64,000 nt of DNA, taken from Corynebacterium hindlerae (lineage in GTDB: Bacteria; Actinomycetota; Actinomycetes; Mycobacteriales; Mycobacteriaceae). The position numbers were made by a program, and so were the translations under genes. Of this stretch, positions 54,096 to 64,000 are shown in pieces; the stretch's first letter is position 1, and the number at the start of each line of letters is the position of its first letter. The notes beneath the pieces were generated by a model. It saw only the letters and a list, made by a program, of their open reading frames with translations, did no database searches and was not told the origin of the DNA. The DNA lies in assembly GCF_014117265.1 (NCBI RefSeq), contig NZ_CP059833.1:2387069-2451068 (forward strand), read 5' to 3'.

Positions 54096-54722
54096 ATGGG
54101 TAAGCACACCCGCCGGAACACGAACATTGCTACCAAGGCTACCGCGTCTGCTGTTGCTGTAGGCGCAGCGGTTTCTCTCGCGCAGCCAGCAGAGGCTGCA
54201 CCAGTCGTTATTCCTAACACTGGCCTGACTGTGGAGATCCCAGGTCTGGAAAATGTTCCGAATCTAGCAGCCATTCCTGGCGCTCAGGACTTTGTTCCAG
54301 GGCTGGCTGGCCAGGCTGGTGACGTTAACTTTGGTGCTGTCGATGCTGCAGCGGCTCTGGGTACCTCCTCTCAGGCGCCCACCGGGCAGGCAATCGTGGA
54401 CGCTGCTCGCAGCAAGATTGGTTCCCCATACGTCTACGGTGCAACTGGCCCTAATGCCTTTGACTGCTCTGGCCTGACCTCCTGGGCGTACGCTCAGGTG
54501 GGCAAGTCCATCCCTCGCACCTCCTTTGCTCAGGCTGCTGAAGGTGCTCAGGTTTCCCGTGACCAGCTTCGGCCTGGCGACATTATCGCCTTCTACGGTG
54601 GCGCTTCTCATGTCGGCATCTACACCGGTAACGGTACCGTCATTCACGCAATCAATGAAGGTACGCCACTTTCTGAGTCTCCAATCGACTACATGCCGTA
54701 CCACTCTGCAGTGCGCTTCTAA
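54096..54722 (+). CDS. NlpC/P60 peptidoglycan hydrolase, secreted (short form)
   Basis: 208 residues from ATG 54096 (GGAG 8 nt upstream). Signal peptide ending AQPAEA-AP (about residue 32), a short Pro/Gly/Ala linker and a C-terminal NlpC/P60 domain: Cys124 in AFDCSGLTSW, His in ASHVGIYTGNG and a polar residue in VIHAINEG. It would cleave D-gamma-glutamyl-diaminopimelate bonds during cell separation. Equivalent of cg2402. Followed by its own terminator. Confidence 0.93.
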   Translation: MGKHTRRNTNIATKATASAVAVGAAVSLAQPAEAAPVVIPNTGLTVEIPGLENVPNLAAIPGAQDFVPGLAGQAGDVNFGAVDAAAALGTSSQAPTGQAIVDAARSKIGSPYVYGATGPNAFDCSGLTSWAYAQVGKSIPRTSFAQAAEGAQVSRDQLRPGDIIAFYGGASHVGIYTGNGTVIHAINEGTPLSESPIDYMPYHSAVRF

Positions 54723-54741
54723 AAGTGCGCTAGATCAATAG

Positions 54742-54775
54742 GGTTAGTCCGAATGGTTTCCGGACTGACCTTTTT
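54742..54775 (+). terminator. Terminator of first NlpC gene
   Basis: GGTTAGTCCG / CGGACTGACC (one wobble), then TTTTTG. Confidence 0.85.
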
Positions 54776-54890
54776 GCGTTTAGGAAACTCTCAGCTTTTG
54801 GGCTGGATTTTTAAATCTGATTAAGGTAGGGTTAGTGGCTAGTAGTCTGGCGTACCCCGGCCGGAACAGAGATGAAAAGGGCTCCCACCA

Positions 54891-55946
54891 GTGTTTTCTC
54901 CGCACCTTCGTCGTGCTGTCCTAGCGGCAATCATTGCTACCACTTCAACCGTAACCGTCGCGGTCTCCCCGCACGCTATCGCTGAACCTGCAGTTCCTGC
55001 TGCTGCGCCTGCAACGATGGATGACCTGATGAAGGAACTTGGCGAATCCTCTGAGCAGGTATCAGCGCAGAACGAGGAATTCAAGCAACTGCAGGAAGAT
55101 ATCAAGGCCAAGGAATCTGAGCTGGAAGGCATCAAGCAACGTGCCAAGGATGCGACTGCGGCGGGGGAGCGCGCTCGAGAAGAAGAAAAGGTGGCTAAGG
55201 AAGTCGTCGATAAGCTTGCTGCTTCCAAATACCGCGGTTCCATGCGTGACCCGCTGACCACCATCATCAACGCTGAGGGGCCTCAGAATGCGATTGATCG
55301 TTCGGCATACATGTCTGGGTATGTTCGCAAGGCGAAGGCTGCTTTGGCGACGCAGCGGGAAAAGTCTGCGGAGGCTGGCCGTTTGCTCAGTGAGGCAGCT
55401 CGCCTCCAAGCGGAATCGCAGTACAAGATTAATGAACTGGCTGCCCGCAAGGTCCAGCTGGAAAAGCAGGACAAGGAGCTGCAAGACCGGATCCGGGACA
55501 TCAAGGCGCGTATCGATGCGCTGAGCCCAGCCGACCGCCAGGCGTGGGAAAACAAGAACGGTCCTGTCGCATACGACCTGGTCGGCGTGACGTCCACCAA
55601 CGCAGACGGAATGAAGGCCTTGGAAGCGGCGATGACCAAGCTTGGTGCGCCGTACGGTTGGGGAGCAACCGGCCCGGATGTTTTCGACTGCTCTGGTCTA
55701 GTCGTCTGGTCCTACGCACAGCAGGGCAAGACGGTGCCTCGCACGTCTCAGGCGCAGATGGCTGGCGGTACGCCGGTGAGCCGGGAGGATCTGCAGCCCG
55801 GTGACGTGGTCGGTTTCTACCCAGGTGCTACCCACGTGGGCATTTACGCTGGCAACGGCAAGGTGGTGCACGCGTCTGACTACGGCATCCCGCTGCAGGT
55901 GGTGGGCATGGATTCTATGCCGTTCTACGGGGCGCGTCGTTACTAG
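54891..55946 (+). CDS. NlpC/P60 peptidoglycan hydrolase with coiled coil
   Basis: 351 residues, GTG start. Signal peptide ending SPHAIA (about 31), two long coiled-coil regions (about 50-115 and 145-210, for example KQLQEDIKAKESELEGIKQRA) and a C-terminal NlpC/P60 domain with Cys267 in VFDCSGLVVW and His in ATHVGIYAGNG. It resembles RipA/RipC-like cell-division hydrolases whose coiled coil interacts with FtsEX. Catalytic domain is close to that of the previous gene. Confidence 0.93.
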   Translation: MFSPHLRRAVLAAIIATTSTVTVAVSPHAIAEPAVPAAAPATMDDLMKELGESSEQVSAQNEEFKQLQEDIKAKESELEGIKQRAKDATAAGERAREEEKVAKEVVDKLAASKYRGSMRDPLTTIINAEGPQNAIDRSAYMSGYVRKAKAALATQREKSAEAGRLLSEAARLQAESQYKINELAARKVQLEKQDKELQDRIRDIKARIDALSPADRQAWENKNGPVAYDLVGVTSTNADGMKALEAAMTKLGAPYGWGATGPDVFDCSGLVVWSYAQQGKTVPRTSQAQMAGGTPVSREDLQPGDVVGFYPGATHVGIYAGNGKVVHASDYGIPLQVVGMDSMPFYGARRY

Positions 55947-55961
55947 CTAAGCTTTTGACTC

Positions 55962-57062
55962 ATGCCCCGAGTCTTAGTCGTGACGAATGACTTCCCGCCG
56001 ACTGTTGGCGGGATTCAGTCGTATGTGAGGGATTTCCTGGCGACGCTTCCTCCCGAAGAGGTTGTTGTCTTTGCTTCCACGCAGGATTCACCTGCTGCTG
56101 CGGCGTGGGATAGGCAAGCGCCGTACCGTGTAATCCGGTGGCCTCATCGAATAATGCTGCCGACCCCCGGGGTGGCAGCTGAAATGCGGCGGCTCATCCG
56201 GCACGAGCAGATTGAAGTGGTGTGGTTCGCCGCTGCTGCGCCCCTCGCAGTGCTGGCCTCCGCTGCGAAACGAGCCGGGGCGACGCGGGTGGTGGCGTCG
56301 ACGCATGGGCACGAAGTGGGGTGGTCGATGCTGCCGGGCGCGCGCCAGGTATTGCGCCTCATTGGCTCCCAGTGCGACGCCGTGACCTACATTTCCAAAT
56401 ACACGCTGCGCCGATTCCGACGGGCTTTCGGTCGCCACACGAATTTTGTGTATCTGCCGTCGGGCGTAGACGCTGCAGCTTTCCGACGCCCCGTCCCCGC
56501 CACCCTCGACCCCGCTGAGCTGACGGTGACTTGTATATCCAGACTGGTTCCCCGCAAAGGCCAGGACTCCCTCCTCGCCGTGTGGTCGCAGCTCCAAGCG
56601 AAGCATCCTACTGCGCGTCTGGTGATCGTGGGGGAGGGGCCCTACGAATCAAAGCTACAGAAGCAGGCGGAGGGTCTGAACAATGTGTGCTTTACGGGGC
56701 GGGTGAGCGATGCAGAGCGCCTGCGGTGGCTGCACGCATCTGATATTTTCGCCATGCCGGCGCGCACCCGTGGCGGGGGCCTTGATGTCGAAGGGCTGGG
56801 CATTGTGTACCTCGAGGCACAAGCGGCGGGAATCCCAGTGATAGCGGGCGATTCCGGGGGAGCGCCCGAGACCGTCACTGCAGAGTCAGGCATCGTTGTG
56901 CCTGGCCGGGACAGGCAGGCTCTTGAAAATGCCCTGGACGCGCTGCTTTCCGACGTCCAACTCCGCACCCGCATGGGCGCCGCCGGCCGTGCTCATGTGC
57001 TGCAGCACTGGACATGGGAGCACAAGGGCGCAGATTTCGCCCAAGTCCTAGGGATGACGTGA
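55962..57062 (+). CDS. pimB: GDP-mannose-dependent phosphatidylinositol mannosyltransferase
   Basis: 366 residues, GT4 fold. Motifs: VLVVTNDFPPTVGGIQSYV, ISRLVPRKGQDSLL, VGEGPYESKLQ and EGLGIVYLEAQAAGIPVIAG (E-x7-E donor site). Adds the second mannose to make Ac1PIM2 (PimB'). Orthologous position to cg2400. It is 15 nt after the NlpC gene. Confidence 0.9.
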   Translation: MPRVLVVTNDFPPTVGGIQSYVRDFLATLPPEEVVVFASTQDSPAAAAWDRQAPYRVIRWPHRIMLPTPGVAAEMRRLIRHEQIEVVWFAAAAPLAVLASAAKRAGATRVVASTHGHEVGWSMLPGARQVLRLIGSQCDAVTYISKYTLRRFRRAFGRHTNFVYLPSGVDAAAFRRPVPATLDPAELTVTCISRLVPRKGQDSLLAVWSQLQAKHPTARLVIVGEGPYESKLQKQAEGLNNVCFTGRVSDAERLRWLHASDIFAMPARTRGGGLDVEGLGIVYLEAQAAGIPVIAGDSGGAPETVTAESGIVVPGRDRQALENALDALLSDVQLRTRMGAAGRAHVLQHWTWEHKGADFAQVLGMT

Positions 57063-57105
57063 CGGAAGATATACTAAGTTTTTACCCTGCGGAAAAGGAG
57101 CTGGC

Positions 57106-58041
57106 TTGAATACCCCGGTAGCCATCGGTTTCGATATCGGCGGTACAAATGTGCGTGCCGCTGCCATTACCGCAACCGGCACAATCATTGACCGTGAGCA
57201 CAAGCAGTCTCACGGCGAAGCCGCCAGCATGGAGGATGCTATCGTCGCGATGACCCAAACGCTTTCCTCTCGGCACGAGGTTGCTGCAGTGGGGATTGCT
57301 GTCGCCGGGTTCCTCGATGAACATCGCCAGAATGTACGCTTCGCGCCACACCTGCCCTGGCGAGACGCTCCCTTGCAACAGCGCTTGTCGCAGCGCCTTG
57401 GCATTCCCGTCTCGCTGGAACACGACGCTAATTCCGCAGCACGAGCTGAAGCAGCGTTCGGCGCTGCTCAGCAGGCAGACACCTGGGCTTTTATTTCTAT
57501 CGGGACCGGTATCGGTGGTGCAGTGATGACGGGCGGTGAGATTTATCGCGGCGCGTTTGGCACTGCCCCGGAGATTGGGCATCTCCCAGTAGTGCCTGGT
57601 GGCAGGCCCTGCCCGTGTGGGAAACGCGGCTGCCTTGAGCGATACTGCTCCGGGACTGCACTCGCGGCGACCGCGCAAGAGATCGCCGTGGCTGAAGGAG
57701 CCCCAGAACAGCTGTGGACAGGCGAAAGCGTGATCGCGGCGGCACGGGCAGGAAACAGCATCGGAAAGCGAGCAATCGTGGAGTTTTCCTCCTGGCTCGG
57801 CGTGGCGCTGTCCATCATGAGCGATATGTTTGATCCGGAGCTCATCGTAATCGGGGGCGGAGTCGCCCAAAATCACGACTTGTTCCTGGTTGACGGCGTC
57901 GAGAAGGCCCGTGGCCTGGTCGTCGGGGCAGGGCACCGGCCGTTCCCACAGGTGGTACCAGCAGCGCTCGGGGCCGATGCCGGAATGATCGGTGCCGCGC
58001 ACCTCGCGCTGACGGAATCTCGCCAAGACACGGCGCGATAA
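57106..58041 (+). CDS. glk: ROK family glucokinase
   Basis: 311 residues from TTG 57106 with AAGGAG. N-terminal FDIGGTNVRAAAI nucleotide motif, the ROK zinc motif CPCGKRGCLERYCSG, EHDANSAARAEAAFG and IGTGIGGAVMTGGEIY. It phosphorylates glucose with ATP. Same position as cg2399 in C. glutamicum. Confidence 0.92.
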   Translation: MNTPVAIGFDIGGTNVRAAAITATGTIIDREHKQSHGEAASMEDAIVAMTQTLSSRHEVAAVGIAVAGFLDEHRQNVRFAPHLPWRDAPLQQRLSQRLGIPVSLEHDANSAARAEAAFGAAQQADTWAFISIGTGIGGAVMTGGEIYRGAFGTAPEIGHLPVVPGGRPCPCGKRGCLERYCSGTALAATAQEIAVAEGAPEQLWTGESVIAAARAGNSIGKRAIVEFSSWLGVALSIMSDMFDPELIVIGGGVAQNHDLFLVDGVEKARGLVVGAGHRPFPQVVPAALGADAGMIGAAHLALTESRQDTAR

Positions 58042-58114
58042 CTGCCTCCACAGCCATGTGGCGCCATGTAAAGTGGAACGGGTTACAACAACAGATCGGA
58101 AGGCCGAAGCGACG

Positions 58115-58849
58115 ATGCAGAATAAGTGGTACTGGACGTTCAAGAATATTCTTTTTGGCCCACTACTGCGCGTGTACAACAGGCCGAGCATCACCGGGCT
58201 GGACAACATCCCAGCCTCTGGTGGCGTGATCCTTGCATCCAACCATCAAGCCGTGATGGATTCTTTCTATCTTCCGTTGCTGTGTCCACGTCAGATCCAG
58301 TTCCCGGCGAAGCAGGAATACTTTATCGGGGAAGGGTTCGTCGGAAAGCTGCAAAAGTGGTTCTTCACTAGCGTGGGGCAAATTCCGATCGACCGCAGCT
58401 CGGGCGACACGGCGCAAGCTGCGATGGAGGCTGGCAAGAAGGTCGTCGAAAATGGTGACGTGTTCGGAATCTACCCGGAAGGGACGCGTTCCCCTGACGG
58501 TCGCATTTACCGTGGTAAGACCGGAGTCGCTCGAATCGCGTTTGCGACTGGTGCCCCTGTGGTTCCGGTGGCAATGATCGGATCGCGTAACGCCAACCCC
58601 ATCGGATCGTGGGTGCCTCGCCCCGCGAAAGTGCGGATTAATGTGGGGGCGCCGATCGATCCCCTCAAGTTCGCGCGTGACCGTGGCATCGACCCGGAAA
58701 GCTACGAAACTCTACGGGCATTCACTGACCATGTAATGCACACGCTCGCTGATCTAGCAGGGAAGCCTTACGTTGATGTGTACGCTGCAGAGGTGAAGAA
58801 ATCACTCGAGGCTGGGCTCGGGTACCCACCCAACGCACTGCCCGAATAA
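58115..58849 (+). CDS. plsC: 1-acyl-sn-glycerol-3-phosphate acyltransferase
   Basis: 244 residues from ATG 58115. Acyltransferase block I NHQAVMD (43-49), block II QIPIDR and block III YPEGTRSPDGR. Makes phosphatidate, or transfers acyl to a related substrate such as PIM. Corynebacteria have several PlsC-like genes, so the acceptor is not certain. Confidence 0.88.
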   Translation: MQNKWYWTFKNILFGPLLRVYNRPSITGLDNIPASGGVILASNHQAVMDSFYLPLLCPRQIQFPAKQEYFIGEGFVGKLQKWFFTSVGQIPIDRSSGDTAQAAMEAGKKVVENGDVFGIYPEGTRSPDGRIYRGKTGVARIAFATGAPVVPVAMIGSRNANPIGSWVPRPAKVRINVGAPIDPLKFARDRGIDPESYETLRAFTDHVMHTLADLAGKPYVDVYAAEVKKSLEAGLGYPPNALPE

Positions 58850-58947
58850 CACCTAACTTTTGCTTACCTGTTGCTTCGTTGGGTAAGCTGTCCTTTCGTG
58901 CATGGCACGTGCAAGTTGCCACGAGGGCACGCGACTAACGGAAGTGA

Positions 58948-60093
58948 ATGAAGGTAGCTGTGGAAAAGAAGCAGTATTTGGAATGGCCGGATGCTGCCCG
59001 AGGGCTTTCAATCTTGGGAGTTCTTTTCCTACACGCCACCCTGGCTGTGCCAAACGGCGAATTCAGCCTCCCCGCTCGGATCAACGAGTTTTTGGACCCC
59101 ATGCGCATGCCACTGTTTTTTGTGGTCAGTGGCTTTCTAGCTGCCAAGGTCCTCCACTTTTCGCTTCGGGAGCTACTGTTCAAGCGTCTGTGGTTCATCG
59201 GTCTGCCTTACTTCATGTGGGCTCCCGTGGAACTATGGCTCAAATACCGCGAATGGCACCACTTCCTCGATGACAAAGCCCCCACCCTTGAGATGGTGCT
59301 GGATGCCACCAAGGAAGGCGCGAATCTGCTGTGGTTCCTGTACTGCTTGGTCATCGTGACCGCGTTCGCTTGGATCACCCGGAGACTCTCCACACCGTGG
59401 GCCCTAGCCGTCAGCTTTGTGCCGCTGGTGTTTCTCCTGATCCCAGAGCGCCCCATCATTGTTAACCACGTGATGTTGTACCTGCCGATCTTCATGGTTG
59501 GTGTGCGGCTGAAGTCGCTCATCATTAGCTTCACCGAACACATCTTCCACCCACTGAGCCTGGCAGCCACAGCCGTGACCTGGTGGATGTACTTGGAACT
59601 GCACAACATCTGGCTGACGAAGTGGAGCGTCGATTTCCAGGGGTGGTTGCTGCCTGGGCACGTGGTCCTTAGCTTTGATGACTCGGAACTCGTTGTACGC
59701 CTGGTACTGCGGATCCTCGCGCTTCCGGCCGCACTGACGCTAGCGGTGCTGCTCACCAAGATTCCTGGCGTGTTCCCGCTCCTACGGTTCTTCGGACGCA
59801 ACACCTTGGTGCTGTACATTGGGCACGGATTCGGCCTGACCTTGCTGTTTAACTACCAGTTCCTGTTCAGCGGACTGCCATTTGAACTGGGCGCAACTAA
59901 CCCGCTGCATAACACGACGGTGTGGGTGTGGGCCTGCGTCGCCTTCAGCTTGATTGGTGGTGCCGCTTTCCACGGGATTTCTCGCATTCCGGTTCTGGGT
60001 TGGACCGTCAAGCCACCAGCGGTCTACCACCAGTTGGTTAGCACCAAGGCCCCAGCGCAAGCTCGTTCCGCGCACCGGCTACTGTTGAAGTAA
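58948..60093 (+). CDS. Acyltransferase 3 family membrane protein
   Basis: 381 residues, about ten transmembrane helices. Family features: LEWPDAARGLSILGVLFLHA (with the essential RG-x-A/H) and MRMPLFFVVSGFLAAKV. Acylates an envelope sugar or lipid. GAAGTGA upstream of the ATG. Substrate unknown; envelope glycolipid context (pimB, mptD) is suggestive only. Confidence 0.88.
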   Translation: MKVAVEKKQYLEWPDAARGLSILGVLFLHATLAVPNGEFSLPARINEFLDPMRMPLFFVVSGFLAAKVLHFSLRELLFKRLWFIGLPYFMWAPVELWLKYREWHHFLDDKAPTLEMVLDATKEGANLLWFLYCLVIVTAFAWITRRLSTPWALAVSFVPLVFLLIPERPIIVNHVMLYLPIFMVGVRLKSLIISFTEHIFHPLSLAATAVTWWMYLELHNIWLTKWSVDFQGWLLPGHVVLSFDDSELVVRLVLRILALPAALTLAVLLTKIPGVFPLLRFFGRNTLVLYIGHGFGLTLLFNYQFLFSGLPFELGATNPLHNTTVWVWACVAFSLIGGAAFHGISRIPVLGWTVKPPAVYHQLVSTKAPAQARSAHRLLLK

Positions 60094-60125
60094 CTTGCGT
60101 GTAACGAGCTAGGAAGAAGTTACCT

Positions 60126-63049
<2,924 letters not shown>

Positions 63050-63050
<1 letters not shown>

Positions 63051-64000
63051 TAGCGCAGTGCTGTGAGCTCGACAGTACTTCCAATATCCACCTTCGCTCC
63101 CGCGCGTGGCGACTGCGTCAGCACCCTACTGCCATCACGACGTGTGTTCACCGACAGTCCCATGTTGGTCAGGATTTGTGTCGCATCCTCCATCGTGCGC
63201 CCCACAACGGACGGAACTCGCACCCGATTGGCCACCTGCAGGGTGACCTCTGGGGAGGCGGGATCAATGAGCGCGCCGGCGCGCGCTGAGGTGCCCACGA
63301 TCTCGTACGGCACCGTACCGGCATCTGAGGTATCTTCGAGCATCACCACAAAACCAAGGCTTTCTAGCTGGGCGACAGCCTCAGTGGAGGTTTTCCCGAT
63401 CACACTCGGCATCTCCAACGCGTTGGAGACCTTCAGATTCACCTCCGACCCGCGGGCGAGCTTTGCGTGCGAACCCGGGCTCGTGGAAATCACATGCCCT
63501 GGCTTGTGCCGCTGGGAGAACTCCTGCTGCACGCTGCCAACTGTGAGCCCCGCATCCGTTAACGTACGGGTCGCGTCCTCCTGTGACATCCCTGCGACGT
63601 CCGGAACGTCCACGGGGGCGGCGCCTTTGCTTATCGACGCCGTTACCACAGATTCCGTCTTCACCGTCACGCCCGGTGACGGCGAAACACTCACAATCTG
63701 ACCTTTAGGGACGTCATTGGAGAAAACATCACCCCCAATTTCCAGGATCAAGGTACGTTCCTCCACTGCGCGCCGGTACTCCGCTATGTCGCCACTGGCC
63801 GGCAGCACCGGAACAGTAGGAAGCCCTTTGGAGATGAGTACCTCAACCTGGTCAGAGCGAGGTACTCGACTTCCAAAAGGGGGCGCGGTTCCCACCGCCT
63901 TGCCCACGGTCACGTCGTCGGAAAAGACCTCGGTGACCACCGGGTCAAAACCCGCGTCGCTCACCAGCTGTACTGCGGTAGGGCGATCCTCACCAAGGAT
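63050..64000 (-). CDS. pknL: PASTA-domain Ser/Thr protein kinase, C-terminal part (partial)
   Basis: 316 residues open to the window edge; the kinase and transmembrane regions are outside. Five PASTA repeats are visible, the last three starting VDVPDVAGMSQEDA, LEMPSVIGKTSTEA and VRVPSVVGRTMEDA. Such extracellular repeats bind peptidoglycan fragments. PknL is inferred from the neighbours aroG and the mannosyltransferase, as in C. glutamicum. Confidence 0.85.

Overview
The window reads as chromosomal DNA of a Corynebacterium that is not C. glutamicum. The gene order glnA2-glnE, glnA, lipA-lipB, E2 acyltransferase, pepA, ilvE, cobSTU, ltsA, ctaC-ctaF, ctaE-qcrCAB, two NlpC/P60 proteins, pimB', glk, plsC, aroG, mptD, pknL follows (from memory, not checked) the C. 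glutamicum region around cg2388-cg2456. Actinobacterial proteins support this: RNase H fused to a phosphatase, cytochrome bcc with a diheme QcrC, LtsA and a PASTA kinase. Many genes have a TANNNT hexamer 6-8 nt before the start codon, as expected for leaderless transcripts.

Layout. 1-4.6 kb: RNase HI/phosphatase, the RNase P RNA gene rnpB, an RNB exonuclease and a degenerate galactokinase-like protein. 4.6-11.2 kb: CYTH-CHAD protein and the glnA2-glnE nitrogen pair. 11.2-15.4 kb: small membrane proteins, an operon of an unknown protein, a sortase-like lipoprotein and an MFS transporter, a CDF-like protein, and a Pro-rich lipoprotein frameshifted in an A7 tract. 15.5-20.3 kb: glnA (adenylylatable), RDD protein, AspT-like exchanger, DUF4191. 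20.3-23.8 kb: an apparent accessory insertion with tandem 122-bp repeats, a structured leader with a terminator, rtcB, two paralogous ATPases and palindromic repeats. 23.8-35.1 kb: a lipoylation district (lipA, lipB, gcvPTH and a three-lipoyl-domain E2) interrupted by a MarR/EamA pair and an AIM24 protein. 35.1-41.4 kb: pepA, ilvE and cobalamin salvage genes. 41.5-43.3 kb: erpA, then a repeat-rich noncoding stretch ending in a 41-residue amphipathic, porin-like peptide gene. 43.3-51.9 kb: ltsA and the cytochrome bc1-aa3 branch without ctaD. 52.05-53.53 kb: an IS3-type element with a frameshift just before the catalytic Glu. 54-64 kb: cell-wall hydrolases, PimB', glucokinase, acyltransferases, RNase AS-like enzyme, DAHP synthase, MptD-like mannosyltransferase and the PASTA end of PknL.

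Links between genes. GlnE would adenylylate GlnA (Tyr405) but not GlnA2, which lacks the site. LipB and LipA would lipoylate GcvH and the E2 protein encoded beside them. CtaC/F/E and QcrCAB form most of the respiratory supercomplex. PimB', MptD, LtsA, PknL and the NlpC/P60 proteins build or remodel the envelope. The least explained parts are the rtcB/ATPase island with its structured leader, the porin-like micro-ORF, an overlapping divergent promoter near 14.25 kb, and three families of intergenic palindromic repeats.
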